Shown here one piece after another: positions 22,732 through 31,900 of a stretch of DNA of 52,612 nucleotides. Within the stretch, counting starts at the first letter, position 1; each line of letters starts with the position of its first letter. The notes under the pieces were generated by a model. It made no database searches. It had not been told where the DNA came from and worked only from the letters and a program-made list of their open reading frames with translations. The position numbers and the translations under genes are program-made. The stretch is from Novosphingobium sp. SCN 66-18 (lineage in GTDB: Bacteria; Pseudomonadota; Alphaproteobacteria; Sphingomonadales; Sphingomonadaceae), in NCBI GenBank assembly GCA_001725355.1, contig MEGD01000015.1, forward strand, positions 1-52,612, given 5' to 3'.

Positions 22732-24249
22732 ATGACACGGCTTATCCTCATTCTGGGCGACCAGTTGACGCCTTCGCTCTCGTCTTTGCGGGCGGCCGAT
22801 CCGGCGTGCGATGTCGTGCTGATGGCCGAAATGGCGGCGGAAACGACCTATGTCCGGCACCACAAGAAGAAGATTGCCCTGGTCCTGTCGGCGATGCGCC
22901 ATTTCGCCGCGGAGCTTCGCACCCTTGGCTGGAAGGTGGATTATGTCCGGCTCGACGATCCGGAAAACACCGGCAGCCTGCGTGGCGAAGCGCATCGGGC
23001 CATGGCGCGGCATGGCGCCAGCGGCATCCTTGCGACCGAGCCCGGCGAATGGCGGTTGATGGACGAGATGAGCGCCTGGGCCGAGCTGTTGCCCGATACG
23101 CGCTTTCTGGCCGACCGCCAGGGATTCGCGCGCTGGGCCGAGGCGCGCAAGAGCCTGCGCATGGAGCATTTCTATCGCCTGATGCGGCGCAAGACGGGCC
23201 TGTTGATGGACGGCGACCAGCCCGCCGGAGGGCAATGGAATTTCGATCACGATAACCGCGCTCCACCGCCGGGCGAATTGGGGCTGCCGCAGCCCGCGCG
23301 CTTCGCTCCCGACGCGATCACGCGGGACGTACTCGATCTGGTAGCTCGGCGCTTTCCCGATCACTTCGGCGATCTTGAGCCGTTCTGGTTCGCCACGACC
23401 CGAACCGATGCCAGGGCCGCCTTTGACCATTTCCTGCGCCATGGCCTGCGCGATTTTGGCCGGTATCAGGATGCCATGCTGAGCGGCCACCGATTTTTGT
23501 GCCATGCGGTGGTTTCGATCTACCTCAATCTGGGATTGCTCGATCCGCTGGAAATGTGCCGGGCGGTCGAGGAAGAATGGCGCGCTGGCCGCGTGCCGCT
23601 GAACAGCGCGGAAGGTTTCATCCGGCAGATCATCGGTTGGCGTGAATTCGTGCGCGGCATTTACTGGTGGCAAGGCCCCGATTACGCGAGAGTCAACGCG
23701 CTGGATGCGCGGCGCCAGTTGCCATGGTTCTACTGGAGCGGCGAAACACCCATGGCCTGCCTGCGCGCCTGCATCGCCCAGACCCGCGAGGAGGCCTATG
23801 CCCACCACATTCAGCGGCTGATGGTGACAGGCACGTTTGCCTTGCTCGCCGGTATCGATCCCCACGCGCTGCACGAATGGTATCTGGCGGTCTACGCCGA
23901 CGCGTTCGAATGGGTTGAGCAACCCAACACCATCGGCATGAGCCAGTTTGCCGACGGCGGCTTGCTGGCCAGCAAACCCTATGCCGCGAGCGGTGCCTAC
24001 ATTCAGCGGATGAGCGACTATTGCGGCACCTGCGCCTACACCGTCAAGGCACGGGTGGGGCCACAGGCGTGCCCGTTCAACTTCCTGTATTGGCGCTTCA
24101 TCGCCACCCATGCGGCCAAATTACGCAGCAACGGCCGCATGGCGCAGGTGGTGCGCGTATGGGACAAATTCCCGCCCGATCATCGGCGGGAATTGCTGGA
24201 TCAGGCAGAGGCCTTTCTGGCCGGCCCCGCGCTTGCGCCTGCCCCCTAG
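22732..24249 (+). CDS. phrB: Fe-S bacterial cryptochrome/(6-4) photolyase (PhrB family)
   Basis: 505 aa. The start LILILGDQLTPSLSSL is the antenna domain of the FeS-BCP group. The C-terminal half carries FAD-domain motifs (INSAEGFIRQIIGWREFVRGIYWW and EWVEQPNTIGMSQFADGG, written here as NSAEGFIRQIIGWREFVRG). The [4Fe-4S] ligands are visible: MACLRAC near residue 344 and YCGTC followed 12 residues later by QACPFN. This spacing is that of Agrobacterium PhrB, a (6-4) lesion photolyase. It fits with the BLUF and kinase neighbours in a light-stress block. Confidence 0.93.
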   Translation: MTRLILILGDQLTPSLSSLRAADPACDVVLMAEMAAETTYVRHHKKKIALVLSAMRHFAAELRTLGWKVDYVRLDDPENTGSLRGEAHRAMARHGASGILATEPGEWRLMDEMSAWAELLPDTRFLADRQGFARWAEARKSLRMEHFYRLMRRKTGLLMDGDQPAGGQWNFDHDNRAPPPGELGLPQPARFAPDAITRDVLDLVARRFPDHFGDLEPFWFATTRTDARAAFDHFLRHGLRDFGRYQDAMLSGHRFLCHAVVSIYLNLGLLDPLEMCRAVEEEWRAGRVPLNSAEGFIRQIIGWREFVRGIYWWQGPDYARVNALDARRQLPWFYWSGETPMACLRACIAQTREEAYAHHIQRLMVTGTFALLAGIDPHALHEWYLAVYADAFEWVEQPNTIGMSQFADGGLLASKPYAASGAYIQRMSDYCGTCAYTVKARVGPQACPFNFLYWRFIATHAAKLRSNGRMAQVVRVWDKFPPDHRRELLDQAEAFLAGPALAPAP

Positions 24250-24285
24250 GCCAAACAAGCTGGCCGGTCAGGCGTGCTCGCACGC

Positions 24286-24999
24286 TCACCATGGTATGCG
24301 TGCGCCGTCCCAGGCAAAAAAGCCGCCGCTGTCCTCCGGCGCGAGGCGGTCGATCACATCAAGCAGATGCGCGGCGGATGTTTCCGGCGAAAACAGCTGA
24401 CCCGCCGCTACACCGGACTGGAATGGTCGGGAAAGGCCAGTGGCCACGGTGCCGGGATGCAACGCGACGATGACCGCCAGGGGATGCGTGCGCCGCATCT
24501 CGATGGCGAAATTGGCAATCAGCATGTTGAGCGCGGCTTTGCTGGCGCGATAGCCATGCCATCCCCCCAGCCGGTTGTCGCCAATTGAACCCACGCGCGC
24601 GGAAAGAACCGCAAAAACCGCACGCCGGTCCTTGGGCAGCCTGGGCAAACAGTGTTTGGCGATGAGCGCCGGACCGATCGTGTTGACCGCGAACATCCGG
24701 GCCATGGCTTCTCGCTGTATCGCCCGCAGCGTCTTTTCAGGCATGACCGCTCCGGATTGGTCGTGAAGCAGACCGCTTGCCACCAGCACCAGATCGGGCG
24801 GCGTCTCCAGGATCGAGCAGGCATCGATGATGCTGCCTTCATCGGTCAGATCATACAGGAAAGGGATCCGGTGCGGTCGGGGCGGCAAGGGGCGGCGCGA
24901 TCCCGCATGGATCTGCGTGTAGCGCCCGCAAGCGGCCAAACGATCCACCAGAGCGCCGCCAACCCCGCCGCCGGCGCCGAACACAACCGCGCAGGTCAT
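24286..24999 (-). CDS. Short-chain dehydrogenase (CsgA-like SDR)
   Basis: 237 aa classical-size SDR. It has the N-terminal FGAGGGVGGALVDRL nucleotide loop, VNTIGPALIAKHCLP, a serine strand FAVLSARVGSIGDN and the catalytic YRASKAALNM (YxxxK), then LHPGTVATGLSRPF. The short form and ending resemble the CsgA/yciK-type SDRs often next to photolyase or cryptochrome genes. ATG 24997-24999 overlaps the stop of the 53-codon ORF upstream (ATGA). It converges on the photolyase gene with a 36-nt gap. Substrate unknown. Confidence 0.88.
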   Translation of the reverse strand: MTCAVVFGAGGGVGGALVDRLAACGRYTQIHAGSRRPLPPRPHRIPFLYDLTDEGSIIDACSILETPPDLVLVASGLLHDQSGAVMPEKTLRAIQREAMARMFAVNTIGPALIAKHCLPRLPKDRRAVFAVLSARVGSIGDNRLGGWHGYRASKAALNMLIANFAIEMRRTHPLAVIVALHPGTVATGLSRPFQSGVAAGQLFSPETSAAHLLDVIDRLAPEDSGGFFAWDGARIPW

Positions 25000-25157
25000 C
25001 GCGCGATGCCTTCCACAACAGGCCGCTCCCGCGCCCACAGGACCGCGCGGTTGCGATTGCGATCGCGTTCGCCACGCCAGACCATTCTGGGCAGGGTCGC
25101 AGTGGCCTTGTTCGCAGGCTGATTGCGCAATGCGTTCACCTTTCCAACAAGGGCCAT
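24996..25157 (-). CDS. Small hypothetical protein coupled to the SDR
   Basis: 53 codons from ATG 25155-25157 to TGA 24996-24998, whose ATGA overlap with the SDR start is typical of real co-translated pairs in this window. The product is basic (GERDRNRNRAVLWARERP) with no cysteine pair, signal or membrane segment. I do not recognise it. A longer in-frame version to 25313 has no better start. It could also be an SDR leader peptide without a function of its own. Confidence 0.35.
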   Translation of the reverse strand: MALVGKVNALRNQPANKATATLPRMVWRGERDRNRNRAVLWARERPVVEGIAR

Positions 25158-25299
25158 GTCAATCGTCCACGACGTGGTTGCCCAAATCAGTCGTCTGATT
25201 GGACCCTGCCATAGACACGAGAGCGCCGGAGACGGGCAATATGCACGACAGTGCGAAGCGGGCCTGTCTTCCCGCGCGAAGGCGCGTGCGCACCTCCGC

Positions 25300-25332
25300 C
25301 ACGATCCGCGCACGATCCGCGCACGACCTGCG
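25300..25332. repeat. Tandem 11-bp repeat, three units
   Basis: CACGATCCGCG occurs at 25300-25310 and 25311-25321, followed by CACGACCTGCG at 25322-25332 (two changes). It lies in the 268-nt gap between the small ORF and the MFS gene, which otherwise shows no gene. The period is close to one DNA turn. Confidence 0.6.
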
Positions 25333-25425
25333 CTGGCAGATCACGTCATTCCGGTAACGGGGCGCGAGGCCAGCGAAGCGTTGCGGTTGCACGCATCGGG
25401 CACGGCCGCAGCGCGCAATCCGCGC

Positions 25426-26814
25426 TCATGCCGCCGCCTCTTCCGCTACGAAGTAATCGCGGCGCAACGTGCGCGCGGCCAGCAGGAACATCGCCCCGGC
25501 GATGAAGAACACACACACCGCCGACATCAGCGCCGACCGCACGCCCGTTGCCGCCGCCGCCGCGCAGGCCTGTTGCAAGGCATCCACGGCCTGCGCCCCC
25601 GCCTTCATCGCATGGCACTGCGTCAGATAATCCCCGCCCTGGAAAGCGGAGGAGGCGAAGCGATCGCTCATCCAGCCGACGAAGGTCGGTCCGCCACCAT
25701 AGCCGACCAGCGTGTAGAACATGCCGAACACGGCCGCCCCGGTCGCCCGCATGCGCGGCTCCAGCAGATTCTGGATCATGCCGATGGTGGGGCCGTAGTA
25801 CAGCAGCAGGAAGCAGCCCGAAATCACCAGCAGCACGGTTCCCAGCAGGGGCGATGGGGCGCTAAACGCGATCCAGTAGGAGAACGGCGCGATGAACAGG
25901 CCGATCGCCGCCCCCCACGCCGGCCAGCGCCCGTCGCCCCGGCGGGCAAGCCAATCGGTGCCGAACGAGCCGATAAGCAGGCCGCTGCCCAGTGCCAGCG
26001 CCGAGATCGTGCCATAGAGCGCACCGGCCGACCGCGCCGGCAGATCGTAGACACGGCTCAGATAGACGGCGAGGAATTGCGAGATCGAACTCATGCCGAA
26101 GCCGGCGAGCGCCCCGCCCGCGATGACGAACATCAGCGCCGGCTTGCTGGCCACCACTTTCAGGAAGGCCCGGAAATCGGGCGCCGGCGTCCTCACCGGC
26201 GGCATATTGTCCGCCAACCCCCGGCGCGGTTCGCGCATCAACAGGATGAACAGCAGGCCGATCACCACGCCCGGCAGGCCCATCACGACGAAGGCCGCGC
26301 GCCAGCCCCACAGGCCCGTCACGGCACCCCCGACCGAGGCGCCGATAAAGGTGCCGATGGGCGATCCCAGAAGGATCAGACCCATCACCGAAGCCCGGCG
26401 TTCGCGCGGGAAAAGGTCGCCCACCAGCGACGACGCGGCGGGTTGCGATCCCGCCTCGCCCATGCCCACGCCCACGCGGCACAGCATCATCTGCGCGAAA
26501 TTGCCCACGGCCGAACAGGCCATCGTCATGGTGGACCAGAACAGGATGGCGGCGGTGATGATCCGCACGCGCGACATGCGTTCCGCAAGGCGGCCGATCG
26601 GCACGCCCAGCACCGCGTAAAGCAGCGCGAACGCCAGCCCCTGGAGAATGCCGAGCTGGAAATCGGTCAAATGCAGGTCAGCCTTGATCTGCTGCGCGGT
26701 GACGGCAAACACCGACCGATCGGCGAAATTGAACGTCGCGACCAGAAAGCTCATGGTGATGAAAGTGCGACGATAGCCCGTCGACAACATCCGTTCGTCA
26801 TCACCTGTCCGCAT
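25426..26814 (-). CDS. MFS transporter, spinster-like/aromatic-acid symporter type
   Basis: 462 aa with 12 predicted membrane segments. The opening TFNFADRSVFAVTAQQIKADL, the loop GRLAERMSRVRIITAA and GVGMGEAGSQPAASSLVGDLFPRERRA are characteristic of the spinster-like MFS group common in sphingomonad degradation clusters. GGAGGAGAGC precedes the ATG at 26812-26814. It follows the PanE-like and LysR genes on the same strand, so it may import the substrate of the benzoylformate/Rieske pathway. Substrate is inferred only from neighbours. Confidence 0.88.
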   Translation of the reverse strand: MRTGDDERMLSTGYRRTFITMSFLVATFNFADRSVFAVTAQQIKADLHLTDFQLGILQGLAFALLYAVLGVPIGRLAERMSRVRIITAAILFWSTMTMACSAVGNFAQMMLCRVGVGMGEAGSQPAASSLVGDLFPRERRASVMGLILLGSPIGTFIGASVGGAVTGLWGWRAAFVVMGLPGVVIGLLFILLMREPRRGLADNMPPVRTPAPDFRAFLKVVASKPALMFVIAGGALAGFGMSSISQFLAVYLSRVYDLPARSAGALYGTISALALGSGLLIGSFGTDWLARRGDGRWPAWGAAIGLFIAPFSYWIAFSAPSPLLGTVLLVISGCFLLLYYGPTIGMIQNLLEPRMRATGAAVFGMFYTLVGYGGGPTFVGWMSDRFASSAFQGGDYLTQCHAMKAGAQAVDALQQACAAAAATGVRSALMSAVCVFFIAGAMFLLAARTLRRDYFVAEEAAA

Positions 26815-26940
26815 TGCTCTCCTCCGGGCGGCGCTTTACCGCTTTCGCTTGTTCCGCACCTGTACCGTCTGACGGCACGCCGTTTGTGCCCCCGTGTGTG
26901 GCGGATGGTTGGTGATTTATCAATATGATTTGCAAAAAAG

Positions 26941-27852
26941 TCAGACCGGCTCGTTCAGCCTGACCAGATCCGCCAGCGTGGAGGTGACGGGCACCGCCAC
27001 GCCCAATGCTTCGGCCTCGCGTGCCACCGCGCCGTTGATCGCCTCGACCTCGGTCCGGCGGCCCGCCAACCGGTCCTGCAGCATGGATGCCTTGTGCTGG
27101 CGATGATGCTGCAGCGCGAAATCGATCTTGCCCTCGATCCGCGCGATATCGATGGAAAGACCCTTTGCCGCGGCCGTTGCAACCACTTCGCGCGCGATGG
27201 CAAAGGCCACCCGGCGGCCGGCCGGGGTATCCATTCCACCCACGGTCAACCCGGTTACGGTCGCGATCGAATTGAGCGCCGCATTGAACGCAACCTTTTC
27301 CCACACCCCGCCTTCGATCGCGCCATCGTGATACGCGTCGATGCCGGCTCCACGCAGCAGGGCCACGGCCGCTTTCGCGCCGTCATCGCCCTGGGGCCGG
27401 TAGCTGCCAAGCCGGACGGTGCCGTGGCCGTGCGAGGAGACGCGGGTGGGCGCTTCCAGATCGGCGGGCATATCGGTCACGCCCATCAGCACCTGTTCCG
27501 CCAGGAAGACTTCGGCGATCGCCTCGGCATTGCCGATGCCGTTCTGCAACGTCAGCGCGAACGTCGACGCCTGCGCCAGGTGCACTACCGACGCGATGGC
27601 GGAAGCGCTGTGCATCGATTTGGTGAACAGCAGCACCAGATCGACCGGCCCCGCCACATCCGCTGCCAGCTTCGCCTTTATGGGGATTCGCCGCTCGCCG
27701 TCATCGTCGGCCAGCGTGATGCCATCGCGGGCCAGCGATTCCAGCCGCGCGCGGTCCACGTCGACAAGCGTTACGGAAACACCCGATTCCGCCAGCTTTG
27801 CCGCGAACAGGCACCCCATCGCGCCAGCGCCGACGATCACCACTTCGCGCAT
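26941..27852 (-). CDS. ApbA/PanE-family 2-oxo-acid reductase
   Basis: 303 aa. The NADP loop VIVGAGAMGCLFAAKL at the start, LLFTKSMHSASAI, LQNGIGNAEAIAE and the catalytic helix WEKVAFNAALNSIATVTGL (Lys and Asn residues) define the ketopantoate-reductase family. In a catabolic cluster it more likely reduces another branched or aromatic 2-oxo acid than ketopantoate, perhaps feeding or competing with the ThDP decarboxylase. ATG 27850-27852 has GGGAG 7 nt upstream; an ATG two codons earlier is too close to it. Confidence 0.85.
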   Translation of the reverse strand: MREVVIVGAGAMGCLFAAKLAESGVSVTLVDVDRARLESLARDGITLADDDGERRIPIKAKLAADVAGPVDLVLLFTKSMHSASAIASVVHLAQASTFALTLQNGIGNAEAIAEVFLAEQVLMGVTDMPADLEAPTRVSSHGHGTVRLGSYRPQGDDGAKAAVALLRGAGIDAYHDGAIEGGVWEKVAFNAALNSIATVTGLTVGGMDTPAGRRVAFAIAREVVATAAAKGLSIDIARIEGKIDFALQHHRQHKASMLQDRLAGRRTEVEAINGAVAREAEALGVAVPVTSTLADLVRLNEPV

Positions 27853-27914
27853 CCGCATTCTCCCGCATCCTTCGCCCGCGCGCCCGGGGGCCGGGCTGCG
27901 GCAATCGCAGCCAG

Positions 27915-28862
27915 CTAACCAGTGGCTACCGATCTCGCAAGCGGCGTCGCCCCGCCCTTCGCCGCGCGCTGCGTCAGCGGCAACAGTTCAAACAAGCGCC
28001 GCGCGGCCGGAACCACGCTGCCCCGCCGGCGTGTGTAAACATAGAAACGGCGCTGGATTTCCAGGGCCTTCACCCGGACCGGCAGGATGGCGCCCCGCTC
28101 CATTTCAGCATGGAGCAAAGGCATCGGCAGCCAGCCCAGCAGGGAACTGGCGGCAACCGTCGCCAGCATGGTGCCGATCGAACCGGTTTCGACCGCCACG
28201 TCGGGCAGCGCTTCGCCCTGCGCGGTGACGAGGCGGTGAAACAGCATGCGCGGCGTGCTGCCGATCTCCGGCATGGTCCAACGTTGCCCCAGCGCGGCGC
28301 TCAATGGCACGTCCTTCGCTCCGGCCAGCGGATGCCCCGCCGCGGCGAAGGCGGTGTAGGTATCGGTGTAGGCCAGCTCCGCCATCGGCCAGATGTCGGG
28401 ATGCGGCGCCAGTTCCGGGGCAATCGCCACGTCGATCTCCCGTCCGGCCAGCGCCTGGACCAACCTGTCCTCGGGCGCGTCCAGCAAGTCGATGTGCAGG
28501 CCCGACGCCATGTCCAGGAGTGCCGCGACCATGCCGGGCAGCATGGTGCGCGCCACGGCCGCCACCGCGCCCACCCGCAGCCGCCCGCGCCCCAGGCCAC
28601 GCAGCGCGTCGAGCGCGTCGCTTGCCTGCTCCATCTCGAACAGCAGTAGGCGGGCATGGGGAATCAGCGTTTCCCCGGCGGCGGTGGGCGCCATCCCCTT
28701 GCTGTGGCGATCGAACAGCGGCTGGCCGAAGCGCCGTTCCATCTCGCCGATCAGGCGGCTGAGCGCGGGCTGTGTCAGGAAGGCCGCCTCGGCCGCCCGC
28801 CCCAGGCTGCCCCTGTCGACCACGGCCAGGAACGCCCGTAATTCTCGCTGATCAAAAGCCAT
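27915..28862 (-). CDS. LysR-family transcriptional regulator
   Basis: 315 aa. N-terminal winged helix-turn-helix (FLAVVDRGSLGRAAEAAFLTQ; QPALSRLIGEMERRFG) and a periplasmic-binding-like inducer domain (GRGRLRVGAVAAVARTMLPG; REIDVAIAPE). ATG 28860-28862 is used; an in-frame TTG lies two codons before. Divergent from the mdlC-like gene across 92 nt that contain a TTGC-N8-GCAA inverted repeat, so it is the presumed activator of the mdlC-Rieske operon, with an aromatic acid as inducer. Confidence 0.92.
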   Translation of the reverse strand: MAFDQRELRAFLAVVDRGSLGRAAEAAFLTQPALSRLIGEMERRFGQPLFDRHSKGMAPTAAGETLIPHARLLLFEMEQASDALDALRGLGRGRLRVGAVAAVARTMLPGMVAALLDMASGLHIDLLDAPEDRLVQALAGREIDVAIAPELAPHPDIWPMAELAYTDTYTAFAAAGHPLAGAKDVPLSAALGQRWTMPEIGSTPRMLFHRLVTAQGEALPDVAVETGSIGTMLATVAASSLLGWLPMPLLHAEMERGAILPVRVKALEIQRRFYVYTRRRGSVVPAARRLFELLPLTQRAAKGGATPLARSVATG

Positions 28863-28880
28863 GCGCAATTGTTATGGCTT

Positions 28881-28896
28881 TTGCACGATCCCGCAA
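28881..28896. promoter_or_regulatory. Candidate LysR-type operator
   Basis: TTGC-N8-GCAA inverted repeat (inner T-N12-A core) centred between the LysR and mdlC-like genes, about 60 nt before the mdlC start, the usual position for a LysR recognition site. Support is positional and by symmetry only. Confidence 0.4.
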
Positions 28897-28954
28897 TGGT
28901 GACGATAGCCTCATCGGTCGATAAGACCGGCGAAGAACGGAGAGGAGCACGATC

Positions 28955-30511
28955 ATGCACACGGTTCGCGATGCAACGCTTTCGCTGCTGCGCACGCTGG
29001 GCATGACCACGGTGTTCGGCAATCCGGGATCGACCGAGCTGCCGATGTTCCGGGACTTCCCCGAGGACTTTCGCTACGTCCTGGGGCTGCAGGAATCGAT
29101 CGTGATGGGCATGGCCGATGGCTTTGCCCAGGCGACCGGCAATGCCGCGCTGGTCAACCTGCATTCGGCCGCCGGCGTCGGCCATTCGCTCGGCAACCTG
29201 TTCACCGCGTTCAAGAACCAGACCCCGCTGGTCGTGACGGCGGGCCAGCAGGCGCGATCGATCCTGCCATTCGAACCGTTTCTCTTCGCCGAACGCGCCA
29301 CCGAATTTCCGCGCCCCTACGTGAAGTGGGCGGTCGAGCCGGCGCGCGCGCAGGACGTGCCCGCAGCGATCGCGCGCGCCTATTACGTCGCGATGGAGCC
29401 GCCTTGCGGCCCCACCTTCGTTTCCGTGCCGGTGGACGACTGGGACCAGCCCTGCGATCCAATCGCGCCGCGCCGCGTCGTTGCCCGCAATCCCGGCGAC
29501 CCGCAGCTGCTCGACGAGATCGCCGGCGTGCTGGCGCGGGCAAATGCCCCCGCCTTCGTGCTGGGCGCCGGCATCGCGCGCGACGGCGCATGGCAGGAAG
29601 CGATCGCGCTGGCGGAACGCCATGCGGCAAAGGTCTGGGCCGCGCCGTTCGCCGCGCGCGAAGTCTTTCCCGAGCGGCATCCGCTGTTCGCGGGCTTTCT
29701 CAACCCGGGCCGCGAGGCGATCGTCCGCGATCTTTCCGGGCATGACCTGATCCTGGTCGTAGGCGGCCCCTTGTCGCTCTACCACACCGAGGGCTTTGGC
29801 CCGCACTTGCCGGAAGGCGCGCAAGTCTACCACATCGTCGATTCCATCGCGGTGGCAAGCTGGGCGCCCGATGGCGCAGCCGTGATCGCCGATGCCAAAA
29901 GCGCGCTGGCGCGCCTGCTGGGAGGCCCGCCACCGAAGGCACGCACGCGGCCGGCCGTTCGCGACATTCCCGCGCGGCTCGCGGCGACCGGGCTGACCGA
30001 CGCCTACTTGCTCCAGCAGATCGCCCAATTGCGCCCGGCCGGGTCGGTGATCGTGGAGGAAGCGCCATCCAGCCGTGGAGCCATGCACGATCACCTGCCG
30101 ATCCTGGATGCGGGCGGCTTCTTCACCTGCGCCAGCGGGGGGCTTGGCCACGGATTGCCCGCCTCGATCGGCGTCGCGCTGGGCCGTCGCGATGCCAAGG
30201 TGATCGCCATTCTGGGCGATGGATCGAGCATGTACGCCATTCAGGGGCTGTGGTCCGCCGCGCAACTGGGCCTGCCGATCAGCTTCGTGATCGTGAACAA
30301 CCAACGCTATGAAGCGCTGGTCAACTTCGGCCGCCACTTCGGCTTGCAGCAGACGCTGGGGACCACGCTGAACGATATCGACTTCTGCGATCTTGCCCGG
30401 GGCCAGGGCCTTTCGGCCGCGCGCGTCGATACGGTAGAAGCGCTGGACGGCGCGCTGGCCGCTTCCTTCGCGGCACCGGGGCCAACGCTGGTCGAAGTGC
30501 TGGTGGATTGA
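28955..30511 (+). CDS. mdlC: Benzoylformate decarboxylase-like ThDP enzyme
   Basis: 518 aa thiamine-diphosphate enzyme, predicted to decarboxylate benzoylformate or a related aryl 2-oxo acid to an aldehyde. The residues of Pseudomonas putida benzoylformate decarboxylase fall at the same numbers: Ser26 (NPGSTELP), Glu47 (GLQES) and His70 (NLHSAAG). His277 (LYHTEG) corresponds to its His281. The cofactor motif GDGSSMYAIQG ... VIVNNQRY is intact. First gene of an operon with the two Rieske oxygenase subunits, divergent from the LysR gene. GGAGAGGAGC precedes the ATG. Substrate range (ring substituents) is open. Confidence 0.9.
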   Translation: MHTVRDATLSLLRTLGMTTVFGNPGSTELPMFRDFPEDFRYVLGLQESIVMGMADGFAQATGNAALVNLHSAAGVGHSLGNLFTAFKNQTPLVVTAGQQARSILPFEPFLFAERATEFPRPYVKWAVEPARAQDVPAAIARAYYVAMEPPCGPTFVSVPVDDWDQPCDPIAPRRVVARNPGDPQLLDEIAGVLARANAPAFVLGAGIARDGAWQEAIALAERHAAKVWAAPFAAREVFPERHPLFAGFLNPGREAIVRDLSGHDLILVVGGPLSLYHTEGFGPHLPEGAQVYHIVDSIAVASWAPDGAAVIADAKSALARLLGGPPPKARTRPAVRDIPARLAATGLTDAYLLQQIAQLRPAGSVIVEEAPSSRGAMHDHLPILDAGGFFTCASGGLGHGLPASIGVALGRRDAKVIAILGDGSSMYAIQGLWSAAQLGLPISFVIVNNQRYEALVNFGRHFGLQQTLGTTLNDIDFCDLARGQGLSAARVDTVEALDGALAASFAAPGPTLVEVLVD

Positions 30512-30535
30512 CGGGAACTGCATGAACGGGACGCC

Positions 30536-31900
30536 ATGAACGGGACAAGGACAATGTTCACCGGACACATCTCGGACCTGATCGACGACCGCCCCGACGA
30601 GGGCATCTTCCGCGTCAGCCGGTCGATCTTCGATGATCCCGGCGTGTTCGAGCTGGAAATGCGCCAGATCTTCGAAAGCGGATGGGTGTTCCTTGGCATC
30701 GCCGATCAGGCGCGCGATCCGCACGACTTCTTCACCACGGACATCGGTCGCGTGCCCGTGCTGGTGAGCCGCGATGGCGACGGCACGCTGGGCGCCTTCG
30801 TCAATTCGTGTCCGCACCGTGGATCGCGCGTGGCGCAGACGCTCGCCGGCAACGCGCGCCTGCACGTGTGCCCTTACCACAGCTGGAGCTTCGACAGCGC
30901 GGGCCGCAACAAGAATGTGAAACTGAAGCGCGCGGGCTGCTATGCCGAAAGCTTCGACGCGCAGAGTCACGACTTGCCCGCCCTGCCCGCGTTCGGCGAA
31001 TATCGCGGCTTCCTGTTCGGCAGCCTCGATGCCGATGTGCCGCCGCTCGCAACGCATCTGGGCGAAGCCGCGAAGCTGCTGGACCTCGTTGCCGACCAAG
31101 GACCGGACGGCTTCGAACTGGTGCCGGGCGCCGTCACGTTCACGTTCCAGGCCAACTGGAAGCTGCAGCTCGAAAACTGCTCCGACGCCTATCACTTCAC
31201 CTCGACGCACCCTTCCTACATCCGCATCCTCGAACAGCGGCAGACCGCCAACACCGGCGTCGCGGTGAAATCGGTGTGGGAAAGCAGCGATTACTGGCGC
31301 GAGGACGCGCAGGGCGTGGCCGGCGGCAGCTTCAGCTTTCCCCACGGCCACGTGTTGAACTGGGGCATTTTCGGCGTGACCGAGGCGCTGCCGCTGTTCG
31401 AACAGGCCGAAGCGCTGGCCGAACGCCACGGCGCCGCCAAGCGCGACTGGATGTTCAACATGCGCAACCTGTCGATCTTCCCCAACCTGCAGATCGCGGA
31501 GAACGCATCGAGCCAGTTGCGCGTCATCCGCCCGCTGGCGCCAGACCTCACCGAAATGCGCACCTGGTGCATCGCCCCCAAGGGCGAAAGCGCGCAGGCG
31601 CGGCGCCAGCGGATCCGGCAGTACGAGGATTTCTTCAACCCCAGCGGCATGGCCACGCCCGACGATACCGTCAGCTACGAGAACTGCCAGCGCGGCTTCG
31701 CCAGCCGCGTCGACCCCTGGCTGCAGGGCTATTCGCGCGGCACGACGGCCAGCAGGGCGGGCGGCAACCCGTTTTCCGACCTGATCGGCATGAAGCCCGC
31801 ACGCAACGTGCTGGCCGATGCGCAGCTTGGCGACGAAACGCTGTTCCAGAGCTATTATCGCGAATGGGCGCGGCGCATGGCGGGAGTGATCGAACAATGA
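30536..31900 (+). CDS. Rieske aromatic-ring dioxygenase, large (alpha) subunit, benzoate type
   Basis: 454 aa. Rieske centre CPHRGS (about residue 92) and CPYHSW (about 112), mononuclear iron site ENCSDAYHFTSTHPSY (about 217-232; Asp and two His). The start DLIDDRPDEGIFRVSRSIF and the overall spacing match the BenA/AntA/XylX group that makes cis-diols from benzoate-like acids. The second ATG at 30554 gives a length closer to the family than the one at 30536. Overlaps the beta subunit by 4 nt. No ferredoxin-reductase (benC) gene is found in the window. Confidence 0.92.
   Translation: MNGTRTMFTGHISDLIDDRPDEGIFRVSRSIFDDPGVFELEMRQIFESGWVFLGIADQARDPHDFFTTDIGRVPVLVSRDGDGTLGAFVNSCPHRGSRVAQTLAGNARLHVCPYHSWSFDSAGRNKNVKLKRAGCYAESFDAQSHDLPALPAFGEYRGFLFGSLDADVPPLATHLGEAAKLLDLVADQGPDGFELVPGAVTFTFQANWKLQLENCSDAYHFTSTHPSYIRILEQRQTANTGVAVKSVWESSDYWREDAQGVAGGSFSFPHGHVLNWGIFGVTEALPLFEQAEALAERHGAAKRDWMFNMRNLSIFPNLQIAENASSQLRVIRPLAPDLTEMRTWCIAPKGESAQARRQRIRQYEDFFNPSGMATPDDTVSYENCQRGFASRVDPWLQGYSRGTTASRAGGNPFSDLIGMKPARNVLADAQLGDETLFQSYYREWARRMAGVIEQ

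Noticed and set aside
28775-31897. 1040-codon minus-strand open frame over the mdlC and Rieske genes
   Set aside because: It is antisense to genes with clear catalytic motifs; the translation is rich in Arg, Ala, Val and Gln repeats typical of antisense frames in GC-rich DNA, with no domain.
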